Below, piece after piece: positions 5,252 through 5,926 of a stretch of 5,926 bases of DNA. Source of the stretch: Flavobacteriales bacterium UBA5692 (GTDB lineage Bacteria; Bacteroidota; Bacteroidia; Flavobacteriales_D; Sanyastnellaceae); contig DIHQ01000104.1 in NCBI GenBank assembly GCA_002420235.1, forward strand, positions 5,502 to 11,427. The letters are read 5' to 3'. The notes beneath the pieces are model-generated. The model saw nothing but the letters and a program-made list of their open reading frames with translations. It did no database searches and had not been told where the DNA came from. The stretch's first letter is position 1, and the number at the start of each line of letters is the position of its first letter. Made by a program: the position numbers and the translations under genes.

Positions 5252-5926
5252 ATGCATGATGCGCCGGCCCTTGATATAGTAGGAATTGAAAAGCGATTTG
5301 GCCAGCAGCGCGCATTGGCGGGTGTTGGTTTTCAAATCCCCCGATCTGGTATCTTCGGACTGTTGGGCCCTAATGGTGCGGGTAAAACTACCCTTCTACG
5401 CATGCTCAACGGCATTACAGCGCCGGACGCCGGTTCCATTTCGTTCTTCGGCCAACAATTAACCCGCAATCATTTACCAGACATCGGCTACTTACCAGAA
5501 GAGCGCGGCTTATACAAATCTATGCGGGTTGGTGAGCAAGCTTTGTATTTTGCACAACTCCGTGGACTTGACAAAAAGTTAGCGCGTGAACGACTGCGTC
5601 AGTGGTTTGATCGTCTCGAGGTGGATGGCTGGTGGAACAAAGAAGTCAGCGAGGTCAGCAAGGGTATGGCGCAAAAAATTCAATTCATCCTCTCTGTGCT
5701 CCATGAGCCGCGCCTGCTGATTTTGGACGAGCCGCTTAGCGGGTTTGATCCAATCAACGCCCAACGAATCCGAGAAGTAATCCTTGAGTTAAAGGCCAAA
5801 GGGAACACAACAATCCTGCTTTCGACACACGATATGGGCAGCGTGGAGGAAATGTGCGATGAAGTGGCCCTGCTCAACAAGGGACAACTGGTCCTGAGCG
5901 GTAAGGTCCCCAATCTTCGGGAAGAA
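5252..5926 (+). CDS. ABC-2 type transporter ATP-binding protein, NatA/YhaQ-like (3' end beyond window)
   Basis: An open frame of 225 codons runs off the right edge. It encodes an ABC ATPase domain that should power a membrane permease from the cytoplasmic face. Motifs: Walker A GPNGAGKTT (39-47), a Q-loop region reading IGYLPEERGLY (78-88), signature SKGMAQK (136-142), Walker B LLILDEP (155-161) with the D-loop SGFDP (163-167), and the H-loop His193 in STHDM. The LPEERGLY and SKG forms are typical of the NatA/YhaQ group of ABC-2 exporters, which usually carry a C-terminal DUF4162 extension of about 70 residues; that part would lie outside the window. The ATG at 5252 is the only start after an in-frame stop at 5240-5242. 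It follows dnaJ by 16 bp, so cotranscription with grpE-dnaJ is likely. A permease gene is expected next. The substrate cannot be told from the ATPase. Confidence 0.93.
   Translation, partial: MHDAPALDIVGIEKRFGQQRALAGVGFQIPRSGIFGLLGPNGAGKTTLLRMLNGITAPDAGSISFFGQQLTRNHLPDIGYLPEERGLYKSMRVGEQALYFAQLRGLDKKLARERLRQWFDRLEVDGWWNKEVSEVSKGMAQKIQFILSVLHEPRLLILDEPLSGFDPINAQRIREVILELKAKGNTTILLSTHDMGSVEEMCDEVALLNKGQLVLSGKVPNLREE

Noticed and set aside
1..5926. Mobile elements, CRISPR repeats, phage genes or a defence system
   Set aside because: No transposase, integrase, spaced direct repeats or defence domains were seen. Every large open frame on the plus strand belongs to a known core family, and base use looks even across the genes.

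Overview
The window looks like ordinary core chromosome of a Bacteroidota bacterium, most likely of class Flavobacteriia. Four things point there: a DUF4290 gene next to murA, a MurA with the Bacteroidota-style active-site loop, a GrpE and DnaJ that resemble flavobacterial homologues as I recall them, and genes with almost no Shine-Dalgarno sequence but a promoter of the Bacteroidota form (TTG, about 20 bp, TAnnTTTG). Base composition is mixed, with neither strong AT nor GC bias, which is less AT-rich than typical Flavobacterium. Assignment to order or genus is not possible from this window alone.

Layout from left to right. At the left edge a tRNA gene on the minus strand (probably tRNA-Gly) is cut after its first 20 bases, and its promoter lies within 55-85. 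All protein genes are on the plus strand. First comes an AcpH-type acyl-carrier-protein phosphodiesterase (137-754), then a DUF4290 protein of unknown function (start preferred at 794, to 1405). A 149 bp gap follows, then murA (1555-2865), which makes the first committed peptidoglycan precursor. Seventeen bases later is a secreted TlpA-like thioredoxin (2883-3458). After an 86 bp gap come grpE (3545-4111) and dnaJ (4120-5235), separated by 8 bp, and then 16 bp later the ATPase gene of an ABC-2 type transporter (5252 to the right edge, incomplete).

How the genes fit together: grpE and dnaJ encode the two co-chaperones of DnaK, whose gene is not in the window. MurA and the TlpA-like protein both serve the cell envelope, and the ABC ATPase probably works with a permease encoded just beyond the right edge. 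The tight spacing of murA-tlpA and of grpE-dnaJ-ABC suggests two transcription units, or one longer one.

I found no mobile element, CRISPR array, phage gene or clearly new system. The points most worth a second look are the loss of one complete zinc centre in DnaJ (repeats 1 and 4 gone together, repeats 2 and 3 kept), the Asp in place of the fosfomycin-target Cys in MurA, and the unexplained DUF4290 protein. No stretch longer than about 300 bases lacks a gene.
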